A DNA stretch of 64,000 nt from Silene latifolia (lineage: Eukaryota; Streptophyta; Magnoliopsida; Caryophyllales; Caryophyllaceae). The notes below the pieces were generated by a model. It searched no databases and had not been told where the DNA came from. It saw nothing but the letters and a program-made list of their open reading frames with translations. Shown piece after piece: positions 49,248 through 63,070 of this stretch (positions are counted from its first letter, which is position 1; every line of letters begins with the position of its first letter). Position numbers and translations under genes: made by a program. The stretch covers positions 225,646,292-225,710,291 of the forward strand of contig NC_133534.1 in assembly GCF_048544455.1 (NCBI RefSeq), written 5' to 3'.

Positions 49248-52200
49248 TAATTTATTCTTGGAACATTAGGGGTCTTAATGATCCAATAAAGCAGTAGGAG
49301 ATTAAAAGTTACTTAATTAAGAATAAAGTGGAAGTGTTTGGACTTCTGGAAACTAGGGTGAAGCTTAATAACTCTGCTGATATTATTAGGAAGTTCCCTT
49401 TTTATTCTGTTATTAATAACTATTCTCACCATTACAATGGTAGAATATGGGTGTTTTTGGATTCTAGGAAAATCACACTTCTTAATTCAAGTTTACATGA
49501 TCAACTCATTCATCTGCGACTTCTGCATCATATCTCAAACCAGATTATCTATGTCACTATCATTTATGGCAGTAATGATGGTGGACATAGGGATAGGTTA
49601 TGGGATGAGCTCAGAAGTGTGTCTGGTACTGTTACTAATTGGATAGTACTTGAGGATTTCAACATTGTCAGGGACATGAGAGAGAGGATTGGCCCTAATC
49701 CTCCTTCAGTTACTGAGATAATGGCTTTTAATCAATGTTTGCTTGATTGTTCTCTTGATGATGCTCATAGTTTTGGTTTTGAGCATACTTGGACCAACAA
49801 AAGAGACCCTACTGCTAGAATTTGGTCTAGGCTGGATAAAGTCCTTCTTAATTCTGAATGGCTTACTCAATTTCCCACTACTAATGTTCAGATTCTACCT
49901 TCTGGAATTTCTGATCATTCCCCATTTTTGGTGGAAGTTAAGGGTGGCTATAAAATAAGGAGGACATTCAGTTATTTAAACTGTTGGGAGGATCATAAAG
50001 ATTATAGGGAGAAAGTTACTGAAGCTTGGGATATAACTGTCAAAGGTAATCACATCTTCAGGCTCTTCACAAAAATGAAAAATGTTAGGAGGAGTCTTAT
50101 TTCCTTGCATAAGACTCATTATACTGGTATTACTCAGAAGGTTATTGCAGCTAGGGAAGCTTTGGAGACTAGTCAGAGACTGTTACAAGGTTCCCCTCTG
50201 GACCCTTTTCTTCTTGCTCAGGAAGAGGAATTGCTGGCTCGTTACTTAATTCTAAGGAAGACTGAAAGAAGTTCTCTCCTCCAAAGGGCTAAGATACAAG
50301 ATATTAAATATAAGGATGCTCCTACCAGCTATTTCTTCTCCAGAATAGCTGCTAGGAAGCATCAAACACTTATTGGGAAAATTCAGGATATGAATGGTAA
50401 TATAAGGGAAGGGATTCAGGAGACTAATGCTGCATTTGTGGAATACTATACTTGGTTATTGGGACAGAGGAAGACTACTACTAGTTTGGATACTGTCATA
50501 CTTGATGGTCCTATAGTTCCTGAATCAGCTTGGGAATCTCTTTGTAAAGATATTGATGATAAAGAGATCAAATCTGCTTTATTTTCTATGGATTCTAATA
50601 AGAGTCCAAGCCAAGATGGATTTTCAGCTCAATAACTTAAAACATCATGGAACATAGTTCAGCAGGACTTTTGTGCAGCAGTCAAGGACTTCTTTAGGAA
50701 AGGTACTATGCCTAAACAAGCTAATACTACTTTGCTTGCTTTAATTCCTAAAAACCAGGTGGTGTCAACTGTTATGGACTATAGACCAATTGTATGCTGT
50801 ACAGTTTTCTATAAGACTATTAGTAAGATCATTTGTGCTAGGTTGAAAACTGTGTTGCCTGAGATTGTGGGGAAGGAGCAAGGGGCCTTTGTAAATGGCA
50901 GAAGTATCTTTGAAAACATAATGCTTACTCAATCATTGGTTAAGGGGTATGGGCAGCAAGGCATCTCACCCAGGTGCTTGATTAAAGTTGATATTAAGAA
51001 GGCTTTCGACTCTCTGCAATGGACTTTTATTGCTCAGATGTTGCAAGTTTTAAAATTTCCCCCTCAGTTCCAGAAATGGATAATGGATTGTGTAACTTCA
51101 ACTTGGTTTAGCATTAAGGTGAATGGGGTTAGTGAAGGTTTTTTCAAAGGGGAGAGTGGTTTAAGGCAAGGAGATCCCCTCTCTCCTTTCCTCTTTGTGA
51201 TGAGTATGGAGATTCTCTCAAGATTATTAAGGAGAATTCATAATGAACACCAGGTCTCTTATCACCTAAAATGTGGGAAACTGGGGCTGAACCATCTCAT
51301 ATTCGCTGATGATCTTATGCTCTTTATCAGGGGAGATGTACCTTCTGTTCAAGCTGTGACTCGGTCTTTGAATTTGTTTGCACAGCTATCTGGCTTGCAG
51401 GCAAATCCAGACAAGACTAATATCTATATGGGAGGGGTTAGAGAGGAGGTCAAATAATCTATTCTGAGGGATACTAATTATGTGGAGGGTGAATTTCCAT
51501 TTAGATATATTGGTGTTCCTTTGAATGTGGGGAAGCTTAATAAGGGTATGTTTGCTGACTTACTTAGTAAAGTGCAGAAATGCTTACATTCTTGGGCTAA
51601 ACAGAAGATATCCTATGCTGGGAAAATTAGTTTGATTAACAAAGTCATCTTTGGACTTGAGCAATTCTAGTGTTCCACTTTGCTGATTCCAAAGGGTGTG
51701 ATCAAGCTTATAACCAAATTTTGTTGGCATTTCTTATGGGGTTCTGATGATGGCCAAAGGAAGTTGATTATGAAGAGTTGGGCCTCCTGCTGTACACCAC
51801 ATTCTGAAGGGGGATTCAATATCAAGGAGATCTTGTCTTGGAATAGATATATTCTGTGTAAATGGATATGGATAGTTGATACTCATTCTGACAGTTTATG
51901 GGCAAACTGGAATCGCACATACAATATAAAGCATGGGGATTTCAGGACTATGTCAGTTAAGAGCTGCCATTCAGAGAGTTGGAGGAGTTTGCTGAAAGTC
52001 AGAAATGAACTAGTGGCTAAAGCAGGAAGTATTGGTGATGCTAGGGCATTCCTATTAGCTTGTATTACAGGGGGGAAATGCAGCTTCACAAGGTGTATGA
52101 TTTTCTTCGAGAGCCAAGCAGGAAAATCAGCTGGGTAAGGGCAGTATGGAACAAGGCTGTTGTACCTAAGCATAGTTTCATGGCTGTCCTTGCTATGCAA

Positions 52201-52626
52201 TGTAAGTTGGCTACTATTGATCAACTCACTCTCAGGGGTATGCAGTTGGTGAATCGTTGTGTGCTCTGTAAGGCTGCCAGTGAAGATCACCCACACCTCT
52301 TTTTTCAGTGTAGTTATTCAAGTCATATTTAGAAGCAGTTGCTGGACTGGATGGGTCTGAGAGGTCGATCTATGCGTTTAAAGAATGAAATGCACTGGAT
52401 TGCACACAGGCGGCATAGGAGACATTGGAAGGCTCTTTGGGTCTCTAGTTGTCTGAATGCTTTGACCTATAGTATTTGGGAAGAAAGAAACTCCAAGATT
52501 TTCAACAATGTGGAACATGATGCGGATTATGTCATTCGTAGAGTCCAATTTTTAGTTAGTGTTAAGTTATTACATGTGACTCCTTCTTCTTATGAAGAGG
52601 AGATATTGTCTGGTTTAACTAGCTGA
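49244..52626 (+). pseudogene. LINE ORF2: endonuclease, reverse transcriptase, zf-RVT
   Basis: Endonuclease: MIIYSWNIRGLND, LLETRVK, WIVLEDFNIV and SDHSPFLVE (catalytic Asp-His). RT: LALIPKNQ, DYRPIVCC, VDIKKAFDSLQW, GLRQGDPLSPFLFV and the YxDD box as LIFADDLMLF, then FPFRYIGVPLN and KISYAGKISLINKV. zf-RVT: VPKHSFMAVLAMQ, CVLCKAASEDHPHLFFQC; C terminus SIWEERNSKIF to the stop at 52626. Defects: stops near 49293, 50633, 51455, 51668 and 52330, and a frameshift near 52065. The GDFN motif of the endonuclease reads EDFN here. Confidence 0.9.
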
Positions 52627-52728
52627 GATTAGTAGCCTACTAGTGGTTCTATTTTGTAAGATTGGCCTTCTTATTCCCTTTTATGGATGAATAAAATTGG
52701 CTTGCTTTTCTTGCAAAATAATATACGA

Positions 52729-52738
52729 TATATGTATG

Positions 52739-52814
<76 letters not shown>

Positions 52815-53019
52815 ATTGTATATATATATACGTATACTACCATACTAACTACCCTATATATACTTCACACACCTTATCCATACACAATATCATTTCATCC
52901 ACCACACATTTCTTAAAAGAGAAAATGGAGAGAATAGAGATCGTCTTTTGCCCCTCCGCCTCGAGATCGTAAGGTAATACCGTCTTACACTATTTTATAT
53001 ATTAATTAAATTACACCGT
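52729..53019 (+). repeat. Continuation of the LARD A 3' LTR with TA-rich tract
   Basis: TATATATGTATA tract, then CCACCACACATTTCTT and CGCCTCGAGATCGTAAGG, matching 41550-41680. It ends at TTACACCGT where LARD B begins; the 5' LTR continues here with GATGACCCGCC. Confidence 0.75.
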
Positions 53020-56000
53020 TGTAATACCTCGTAGTTCTAAGGCCTTCAATACACCGAGTAGACCAAGTGGACCGAGTATAACCTATATTAGACTTAGTGG
53101 AGTTTTGATAATGCCCGTCTGTAGAAGGGCCGTCTTAAAACTGTCATAACTTGAGATGTAGACATGATATTGATGTGATTCTAATTCGAGGTGATAGCTT
53201 GTTCCCTTAAAATTCCAACGGTAGGTCACACGCCCAAAATGTCCAAGAAACAAGTGAGATATGACTATTTTATAAAAACTGGCCAGTGCTGAGAACGGCG
53301 TATACTCGATCGAGTGTTTTGTTACTCGATATCGAGTGTAGTCCTACTCGATCGAGTGTTCTATTACTCGATAGAGTGTTCTTTGGCCTAGCTCCTGGAA
53401 ACTCGTCACTCAACCGAGTGGATGGTTCACTCGACCGAGTGAACCGAGCACTCGACCGAGTGCTGGTCGCTTTCAACTAGAAACTGCGTGAAAACCTTAT
53501 CTCTTCAATCCTCTCTTTTCAGATTTTTTCCCCATTTTTAATCCTAACCTTATCCCTCTATCTCACTAAAACTCATAAACTTTGCACTATATATTACCCA
53601 CAAGATCTAGTTCATTCCTTTGAAGATTCACTCCCTAATTCTTGTTCTTGCTCATCCTTTGACACTTGTAAGTTTATACTCAACTTTTCCCTTTGTTCTT
53701 TAACTAGTAAACCCTAACCTTGCTAGTAGTTATATTATGGGATTTTAATTAGGGATTGATTAATTAGGTGGAGTAACTAGAGGGTAATTAGTATTATTAG
53801 TTGTTGTAGAATGCTTTGTGATAGTTATTATGTAATGTATGTAGGATGAGACAGTTTTATATGATGGATCCTTGGTGATTTTGAATGGCTTATGGAGTAT
53901 GCTAAGAGGTAGATTAATCCTACTCGGTTTCAATATTGTGGTTGTTACATGTTTTATGGATAATGTTGTAGCTAATCTCACCTAATTAGAGTAATTGCAT
54001 TATAACATGTTTAGTCACTAATCATGTCATAAAGGGGAAAATCATGATGGTTATTACGTATCACAATGTAATGATGGTTAAGTCGATTTGATGAGTCGGT
54101 ATTTGGCATATAAAGTGTTGTCTTGCATTTGTTATAATTATCTTGTATGTTGGAGGTTGGTGACGATATGGTGGTTGTTGTGGAGACGGAAGGCGGTTGA
54201 GAGACCGTCTTCCGCTTGAGTCACCTCTTGGAGCTTCCCACCCCAAGAGGGATGTGCACATTAATGGCTTGAGTTTGGAGGGACTCATGTGGGTGAGGCA
54301 CGACGTCTGGCAAGGGATCCGAGTCGTTCTCGGGCCCGGTACCACGAACGTGGTCCGAGTACCTTTTATGAGTGTGGTGTCATGGACATGTTCCTGGCAC
54401 CAGTGGTTGTGGACATGTCTGGGCGTGTCCCAGTACCGATGTGATGGTTGGATATTAGTGTTTCATTCATATTATAGTCATGTTGCATACGTCACACTTC
54501 GAGTCGTGTCACACTTTATTTATTGAAACTGACGTGTTGTTTGTCTGTGTAATTGTCACCTATTTCCGAGGTGGTATGTGTCTATCCATATGATATGTTT
54601 GATCATATGGGGAGAAGGTTGAGTACAGGTTTGGCTTGTTGACGTGATCGGGATTCGGGTTGCGCTACGAACTTTGGAGTTGAGTACATAGTCACTAGGT
54701 AGACGATATAATCATAGCCGAGTTGTATTTCATTTATTTATTCTTTATGGTTATGTAATTCATTAAACCTTTTATTTATAAAATGTTCTTTAATTGGATT
54801 TTTGAAACACTACCTCGGGAAACCGAGATGGTAATGCCTTCAATTATCTTGGCCGGATAATTGGGGTGTTACAAATTTATATCAGAGCGACGATTTTGGA
54901 ACCTAAACCAATGAACCAAAATGAACCTAGGTGTGTCTAAGAAAAGGAACCCGACTTGAGTTTAATAGGAGGTCGGTTTTGGGTGTGTAGGATCCCTCAT
55001 CTCAAAACTAAATCCTATTGTTTCGGTTGGTCACTATGTGGGTGGTTACGAGTCGGGAAACATGACGTGATATGTTGAATGATTATATGTGTGTTACGAT
55101 TTTGTTGAGTTTCTTGCATGATATAGAGGTTTGTGGGGTAAATGTTAGTATGTGAAAGATGGATGAGTAGGCTAATGTGTATAACATGTTTTAGAACAAT
55201 TGGTGTGTGTTGGTATAAGGGACGTTAGTCCCCAATCTTAGCATCCAGATAAATCATATGCGTGTTTAAACTTGTTAGTGCTATCGTTAAGGCATAAATG
55301 TTGATTGTTAGTAGAGTAGTTATGAGTATGGAGGTAATGTGTTAAGACGGCGAGTATGATGCCATATGAGCTAACTCAGGATGGGTCACCAAGGGTCGGT
55401 GGACTCCCGAACCTTTCTTTGTGATGCATGGAATATCATAGTTCTATTTAATCGTGAATTGAAAGCCGTAAAGGATTACTTGAGTGAGTACGAGGCTACA
55501 TTAGACCGAGTAGGGCAGTACTCGACCGAGTGGGTTGGTCACTCGACCGAGTGGGAAAGTTCCACAAACTGGAAAACTTCTGGCAAATTTGCCACTCGGC
55601 CGAGTGGGTCTGATGAGCTGAGAAACTCGTGAAATTTTTTGCTTTTCTCTATCTTACATATTCTTCATTTCTACCTCAAACCTCGTAACTTAGACGTCGG
55701 TTTATCTTAAAATAATTTCAAACTCCATGTCGGTAATTTGTTGTTTGGATTACACCTTGTTACTCCACTTTTCTTCATCCGTTTTCTCAACTTTGACCGC
55801 GTAATAGTGTTCACCTTCTTCATTTTTTCCAAACTTGATTTGGGTAGATCTACACATATTTGTTCAAATTTTATCAAGATTTTTTCCTACGTTGAAATTT
55901 TGTCCACCATGGACGAGCTTAAAAACTTGTGTTCTTGAGTCAATTGTTGGATTTTTGTGTTCATTGTTGGGTCTAATTGGATAACAAAGGCTTTATATAT

Positions 56001-56960
56001 ATTTATTAATGATGTTGAATTTTATCTTGTATGTGAAAATTTCATCTCAAAAGTTTATCTTAATCTTCAAGATTTTGAGCTTTCATAAGTGGAGCTTGGT
56101 TTAATCGTTTTACAAGACTACTATCTTCACTAGTAGTGTGCTACATCGTCTTAAAAATGAAGATTTCATCATTGATTTGGCCCAAAAAAATTTTGAACTA
56201 AGTGAGAATATTAACAATTTTTTATTTCATCTTAAACATGGTTTAATAGTTTTGTGAAACTATAATTTTATTGGGGAATTATCATAAAATGATTTGAATT
56301 TTTACGCCCTAAAGGGGTGACAAACTTTCCGAAAAGGTTGTGACAAATATACTTAAGCTTTGACTATAACATCTTGTGAAGTAATGAGAGATTTATCCGT
56401 CTTAAATTTTTCTAAAATGAGTACTATACCTACTCGTATTTTGACTTTTACCAAGTTAGTTTCTTGTGCTAATTGATTCTTAATACTGTGAACTTGGCTT
56501 ATAGCGACATGTGCCATCTTATATCGGCTTATTCCGTATTAAAATTTTAAGAAATTTAAAACAAATCATCGTAATGTTAGAGTTTTAATATTACAATTCA
56601 CATTTTAATCAAGTTTGATTAAAAATTGCATAATAGGGAAGAACATTTTACAAAGTTGGTAAAATTCCTAGAGTTGATTTTTGAATTTGCATCATTTTAC
56701 AAAATTCATCATATTTCAAGTGTACTATTGAAAAAATTTTGTGGTTTGTTTAAAATACAAAGGAAGTATTGCCTTAATTTCTTGAATTCCATTCTTCGGG
56801 TTAAGTTAACTTCATCTCACTGACAAGCTCGTGTCAAGGGTTTATTTTAAAGTGTTGGTCACCGATGTAAGCGAAAGTTTTCTATCCATTCCAATTTATT
56901 TGATTTCCTACCTCTTCCGTATCCGTTCCGGATTGTTATAATTTTCATCACCCCTACCCG
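53020..56960 (+). mobile_element. LARD B: 5' LTR and non-coding body
   Basis: 5' LTR 53020-54873 (TGTAATACCTCG...GGGGTGTTACA, 1854 bp), a primer site with ATCAGAGCGACG at 54881, then a body without gag or pol that parallels LARD A (GGAACCTAAACCAATGAA, GGATCCCTCAT, TATTGTTTCGGTTGGTCAC). ACTCGACCGAGT clusters at 53300-53465 (in the LTR) and 55495-55600 (in the body). No 3' LTR: the body stops at about 56960 against another gypsy fragment. Confidence 0.75.
54877..54892 (+). other. Primer binding site of LARD B
   Basis: TTATATCAGAGCGACG, the tRNA-Met type site with two changes from TGGTATCAGAGCGACG, four bases after the LTR. Confidence 0.7.
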
Positions 56961-56975
56961 GAAGTTGCATGAGAA

Positions 56976-57809
56976 TTGAATTTCGGGGCGTGCCGAAGTA
57001 ATCTAATCATTGATGGAGGGAGTTGTACTAATGTAGCATCAAGTACATTGGTTGAGAAATTCGCATTGCCTACCATAAACCATCCTTGCCCATATAAACT
57101 AAGGTGGCTCAACAAAGGGACCGAGGTTACAGTGGATAAGCAATGTTTGGTCTCCTTCTCAATTGGGAAGGACTATGTTGATGAGGTTCTTTGTGATGTC
57201 TTACCTATGGATGCTTCTCATTTGTTACTTGGGAGACCATGGGAATTTGATAAGAACTCGGTACATCATAGGAAGGATAACACATATGCCTTTAACTTTG
57301 ACAAAAAGAAGATTGTTCTAGCGCCACTTCCACCATCAACCGTGTTTGAATCTTCTAAGGGGACGATGTTGGTCCAAGAAGCCGAGAAAATCGAAGATAA
57401 GGGTGAATGGGGAGATGATCACGTTCTCCATGACAAGCATGTGTCCATAGAACAAGATGAACCGTTCACTAATATGGTCCAAACAAGGGTCAAGGTCTAT
57501 GAAGATGTTCCTCCAAATTCTAGCCTAAGAGTGAAGGCCGAGGTCCCTAAACATCCTTCGTTCAACCATGGTGTTCACAAGTTCAAGGACAAACTAGGGG
57601 AGTATTCAATTGCACAAGAGACATTCAAGTGTGATGGTACCAAGGAACGAGTTCAAGAGGAACTCTTTGTCAAGAATGGGGCCGAGAGTACCATTGATGA
57701 AGTAAAAGCTAATTATCCCATCTCCTCTACCACTAGTCTAATTGGGAATGAATGCAATGATAAGTCAAGTGCCTACTCGGGCGATCAAGGAAATAGGGTC
57801 AAGAAATGA
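56976..57809 (+). pseudogene. Ty3/gypsy aspartic protease with unusual C-terminal extension
   Basis: The start is an open frame edge with no ATG that fits; coding begins in the protease: NLIIDGGSCTNVASSTLVEK (active site D-G-G), HPCPYKLRWLNK, VSFSIGKDYVDEVLCDVLPM and SHLLLGRPWEFD (flap and hydrophobic-hydrophobic-G motif). This is the plant chromovirus-type protease. Residues about 115-277 are an acidic, Lys-rich stretch without RT motifs. After a stop, 57815-58060 reads RDQVWVRLC, KLRPREEGPFKVIGQVG and YKVDLLGTHATFHV, the C-terminal integrase region. RT, RNase H and integrase core are missing. Confidence 0.8.
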
Positions 57810-58133
57810 AATGAACAAGAGCCTTCATTTCATGCTCAACTCAAGTGCAAGGGAGAGTCCTTAAACCCTAAGCAAAGGACGAAATTCATATTTAGGGATC
57901 AAGTTTGGGTCCGTTTATGCAATCTAGGAGTCCTTACAAAAGGGGATAAGCTCAGGCCGAGGGAAGAAGGTCCGTTCAAGGTCATTGGTCAAGTTGGGTA
58001 TGATAAGTACAAGGTCGATTTATTGGGAACCCATGCCACCTTCCATGTTGGGAATTAGGTCCTTACTATGAAGAGTTTAGTGATGATGATGTCGAGGATT
58101 TGAGGACAAATAATTTTCAAGAGGGAGAGTTTT

Positions 58134-59069
58134 AAGCAAAACAGTCCACAATAAGCGCCCATGAACCCGGTTTTGGTCCCTTGACCGAAATAGGGTCCAA
58201 TTTGAAATTCGTGTAAGAACATGGGGGGCACTTTATGGCCTAGAAACCTTCTATGCAGAGTTTAGAGTATTTTTGGCTAGGATATTTTGACTTGGAAAGG
58301 AACAAATCAAGGGGATAAACAAGAACAAAACCGATGTGGCCCCTTTGTGCACGATTTGCAACAACAAGGACAAATGTCGCTTTCAAGCTTCCCAATTTGT
58401 CCAAGACAACCCCTTCAGTTTTTCTTACATGCTCTAGCTCTTATATACCTTGGTGGCCGGACCCTGGAAGCTTACACAAGAGTTTTCCTCTATGTTTAAA
58501 TCATCATTGTCCTATTAGTTTACTTTCCTTGTTTTTAGCATTTGTTTTTCAACTTGTGTAAGAACTTTGTGTAAGGCCTTGGGCCACTTATTGTACCGGT
58601 TTTCTAGGATCTTTTGGACTATTAGATGCTAGGTTAGATGGATGGTGAGGATTGCTTGGCTTGGCCTATTAAAATAAGGCTTTTCTCATGCATTTTTCAG
58701 ATTTGATGAATGATAAACACAAGTTAGAAACCTTATTTTCTACTAATCCTCTTTGCTTAGTGCTGGAGAACCTTCTATTTCTTAGTGCTTAGAGTTGGGT
58801 AATTTCTTTGCTTAGTGCTTGAAATTTCCGTTAGGCTTAGTCTAGTGGCTTAGTGCTTTGATTAAGTCATATCCCAATCACGCTTGGTACTCTATTCGAT
58901 TGTAGAGTTCAGGATACCGTGGTGCCAGACAGCCCTGTCGACTGTTCGATTGCAGTCCTCAAGAGTTTCTATTCGGTTTTTAGCCGTTTTATCATATTTA
59001 TACAGTCCCATTCAGTGTCCAATTCAAGTCATATTCAATCAAAATTAGAGTCTTGAGTGTTTCATTTCA
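58134..59069 (+). repeat. LTR between two partial gypsy copies
   Basis: A polypurine-like CAAGAGGGAGAG (about 58120) precedes it and a primer-site-like TTGGTTATCAGAGC (59071-59084) follows, so this block is one LTR of about 0.93 kb serving the copy on its left as 3' LTR and the copy on its right as 5' LTR. Edges are inferred. Short frames inside are not genes. Confidence 0.6.
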
Positions 59070-59156
59070 AATTGGTTATCAGAGCAAGGTTTAACAAAAT
59101 TCCATTGTTGTGTTAGTCTTAGGAAGAAGCCTTTCTTGTGAGTTCAATATAAACCT

Positions 59157-59323
59157 TAATCATTGATGGAGGGAGTTGTACTAATGTAGCATCAAGTACA
59201 TTGGTTGAGAAACTCTCATTTCCTACCATAAACCATCCTTGCCCATATAAACTAAGCTGGCTCAACAAAGGGACCGAGGTTAGAGTGGATAAGCAATGTT
59301 TGGTCTCCTTCTCAATTGGGAAG
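59157..59323 (+). pseudogene. Second copy of the gypsy protease start
   Basis: 167 bp matching 57004-57170 with five differences by eye (about 97%). It lies only about 75 bp after the primer site, so gag is deleted, and it is cut at GGGAAG by the next LTR. Confidence 0.85.
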
Positions 59324-59325
59324 AG

Positions 59326-60969
59326 TGATCGGTTGCGATGTCGTCGGGTCACATCCAATCAAACACATTTATAATACTCAACAAACTACTAGTTAGCGGT
59401 AAGTCGAGGTCGATCCATGGGACGGTGTGCTTTGGGTTCTAAGTCTATCTATCTCAATTTATGCTAGTGTCACAATTTGTTTGGGTTTGTAGTTGTGTTC
59501 TAGACTAATGAAAGCAATAAAGTATAACAAGCAACGAAATAAAGGATGTAAACAAATGGTTAAAAGTGCTAGGATATCATGGGGTCATAGGGGATTCATG
59601 GTTTTGATCATACAAACATGTTCACAATGTTGCAAGCAATTATTGTTGTAAAGGAACCGAGTTGGGTTATGTCTTACGGTTCATAGGAAGAGTTGGGTCC
59701 CGGAGCCGAATCGATTAGATTGTACAACACCTACAAGTCGACTTACTTTCCTTCTATTCAACTTCTATGCATGGTCTAACAAGACTCGAGTTGGTTTATA
59801 TCTTACAAGTCAAGTTGAGTAGATAAGAGATGGTAAAAATGCAAGGATTCATAGGCTTAGCATTTCATCAAACATAACATGTGCATAAAGTTGACATCAC
59901 AACAAGCAAAAAATTTGATTATGAAAACATATTAGATTAAGCATGAATCAATCCCATGTTGGTTTTCCCTAATTACCCACTAATCCTAGCTAAAAGACTA
60001 CTCACTCATTATCAAGTTTAGCATGCTAACAAGGTTGTCAATCATATTAACAAGGTAAAACATGATGAACAAGTAAGAAAGATTAACAATAATTAAAACA
60101 AGGATTAAGATAATTATACCTATGGAGATTCCAAAATAATAATGCAAAGAATAATAGAAGAACTTGGTGATTGATGGAAGGTTGTCAATCTCCCAATAAA
60201 CCCAATAATCTTCAATTACCCAAAAGTAACAAACTTGAACAATAATTAAGGAGAGATTAATGTGTAATTTTGTGGAAAGATTGGGATTAATCTATTCTAA
60301 TCTACTCCTAATCTAATCTAAGAGAAGGATTGATTTAACCTAATGAAAACTTGATAAAAGGATCCCCCTTTGATAATTTACAAGTGGGGTATTTATAGTA
60401 GAAATTAGGTGGATGCATTAGGGTTAACTAAGGGTTAAACTAGTAATTACACTTTTTAGATTGAGCAGGGAGAAGCCGGTATTTTACGAAGGAAGGGCTT
60501 CTTTCTTTGAAGCTTGAAGAAGGCGAAATTGTGCTGTGAAGGAATCCGGGCGGATTGTTGTTGGGACGGGCGGATTGTAGAAGGGGAAGACGGGCGGATT
60601 TGGGAGAAGACGCACGTCTTCTGTGGTTTGGGGACGGCCGGATTCTAGAGAATCCGCACGGGTTGGAGGGCTATCTCGTTTTCTCTTCTATTCTTCCCTT
60701 TCCTTCATTTCCACTTTATTCTTGTGGGATTGGCCTTTAGTTCTCGCTTCCTCTTCATACTAGTCCATCAAATATCGTCAAATAGCTTCCGAATACGCAC
60801 GAAAGATGGGAATTTCCGCCTTATTATCTTCTTTCCTACAAAACATATGAAATGCGATAGAAAAGAAAATAGGAAGGTTTTGACGGATAAAATGGCCATA
60901 GAATGTTATAATAGTATGCAAAATAGGCTCAATTAGGGGACTCAATGTGCGCAAATAATGTTCACATCA
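59326..60969 (-). repeat. 3' LTR of an Athila-like gypsy element (minus strand)
   Basis: On the minus strand it reads TGATGTGAACATTATTTGCG ... CAACCGATCA, with TGAT/ATCA inverted ends, 1644 bp. The adjoining minus-strand sequence, GGTCGGTTTGAGGATATT, is a decayed polypurine tract. The AATCCGCACGGGTTGG and CGGGCGGATT words at 60550-60665 are an internal short repeat. Confidence 0.75.
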
Positions 60970-63070
60970 AATATCCTCAAACCGACCTTTACTCGTCCCG
61001 AGTAAAGAGGTGACTAAAACTAGTCCTTTATTTAAACTAACCTAATAAAATAGCCGATATGAGACAATTAGCGGGTCTCACTCCGCCCCTTCAACTCACA
61101 ACAAGACAACCATGAGGTAGGATGCCTTCTTGCAAGGCAAGGTGGGTCTTGCCAAAATGGCGACACATCCAAACATTAAGCACACAAAAATCAAATAATG
61201 GATGCATCTACAAAAGGAATATCCACTTCCTCATCAAGTGGCGGAGGCAACTAAAAGTGAACAAATTTAAGAGCATATAATCCTTCACAAATACTAGTTC
61301 AACAAATTACTAAGGCTAAGAGGATGGCACTAAATCACCTCCAAATGGTGTTAAACTAGACTACTTTCGTCCTCAATTTCCAAATGCTTTCGTCAAGAGC
61401 GATCGGATGGTGGTGGAATGATGATCCCTATGATGCTAGTAGCATATGACATGACAAGTCTCTAATTCTCTACAAAAGTAAAGGTCATGGATCGTCCCAA
61501 GCTCGACAAAGTGGCTTGACAAAAGGCTTTTTGGGAATGAAATGCTCAAATCTTTATAAACAAGGGTGGGTATGACTAATATTCAAAATTGTCCTCATTT
61601 AACTTTCACATTTCAAAAATTTAAGATGGGGTTTGTCCCTTCCGGGCTAGTGTCCTTTGCTTTCGCCAATCGCTTATTAGGCAACCGGTTAACCTCTAGA
61701 CAATAGCTTTTCGGGGTGATAGTCACTCTGTCTCTGGGCGGTCGAATTCACAACAGTGTGGGGGCCCAATTCAATGGATCCCTCTCCAAAGCACATCAAA
61801 GTGGTACGCCTCCATCAAAACAATTAAATTTCTCAACATTTCAACATTTCATAACATTTGAGGTTTCCTTAGTATTAAATTACTTCCACATGACAAAATT
61901 TTCGAAATGAGCACTTCAAGCTTATTGATAGAAAAGTACTTTTAGGTTGCCTTACCACAAGGTCAATCAAGGTCACCTAGACAAGTTAACCAAGTCCACA
62001 TCGCATCACGGGGTTGGATAGGTGACTCACATGCAAACCCTTGACTAGGCTTTGGGTCATGGGTCAAAAGACACTAGTATGACACTATCTAGGGTGTTTT
62101 ACAACCATTCTAGTAGGCAAAGTCTTAAGTTAAAAAAGTATTTGTAATGGCTTAGTTGCGCTTATCAAAGTTCTCAATTAGGCACTTTTCAAAATGTTTT
62201 ATCTAAATGCAACTACATGCCATGATGCAACTAATATATACATCCTAATGCAAGTGATTTTATCAATTAATATAACATATAAACTAAATGCAAGTCCTAA
62301 ATTCACATTGTTATACCGCATCAATCAAAATAAAGCCACATAGTCATTAACATAAAGAGGAAAAAGGAGATTGGAAAGATCATACCATGCGGTCTTCATG
62401 ATCCTCATGTCTCGGATGTGGCGTAGTCATTCAATGTGAACAAGGATAGAACAAACACAATATATACAACAATATATACAATATATACAATTCTACACTA
62501 AAAAGGAAATGAACTTGTTTTTGGATTTTTAAATTTTTCAAATTTTTATGGTTTTTGTTTTTATGAATTTAAAAGACATATTTTTGTGATTTTTGAATTT
62601 TTTTTTCAATTTTTATGCATTTTTGGAATATAAATTCCCATCCCCCAGTTTATTTTGGACATTGTCCTCAATGTACATGTAGGAGTAGGAATGAAAAGGA
62701 GATACATGTTTTTGGATTTTTGATTTTTTGAAATAAAGTACAAATGCAATGATATGATATGAATGAATGCATGCTCTAACTAAATGTAATTCTATATGGC
62801 ATATATAACAAATGAATGCAATCTAAACTATACTATATGATGCATGATTTCTATTAAGCTATGGTCACTTATGATCAAACCTCCCCAAACCGATTTAAAC
62901 ACTATTTCTAATGTAGAAATGAATAGGTTTGGCCATTAGTGGCTATGCATGAATTCTAGTCTATATGCAACTATCTACATGAATCATGTGAGATATATTA
63001 CAATGCAACCTATACTATATGAACTAGCTAATGTAAATGAAATATGATACAAATGCATGCGAAAACTACA
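60970..63070 (-). other. Non-coding 3' region of the Athila-like element
   Basis: About 2 kb between the last ORF and the LTR with no frame longer than about 65 codons. GACGAGTAAAGGTCGG lies beside the LTR. Such long spacers are usual in Athila-type elements. Confidence 0.6.

Larger units (their letters stand above)
48597..52716 (+). mobile_element. LINE (L1-type), 5'-truncated, 12 bp target duplication
   Basis: AATAATATACGA is duplicated exactly (48585-48596, 52717-52728). Order: ORF1 C-terminal part with CCHC knuckle, endonuclease, RT, zf-RVT, 3' UTR ending in AATAAAATTGGCTTGC. It interrupts the 3' LTR of LARD A. ORF2 has five or so stops and one frameshift, but the protein is otherwise well preserved, so it looks younger than the other two LINEs. 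Confidence 0.9.

Noticed and set aside
58287-58561. Two overlapping 70-75 codon frames
   Set aside because: They fall inside an LTR, overlap in different frames, and show no domain.
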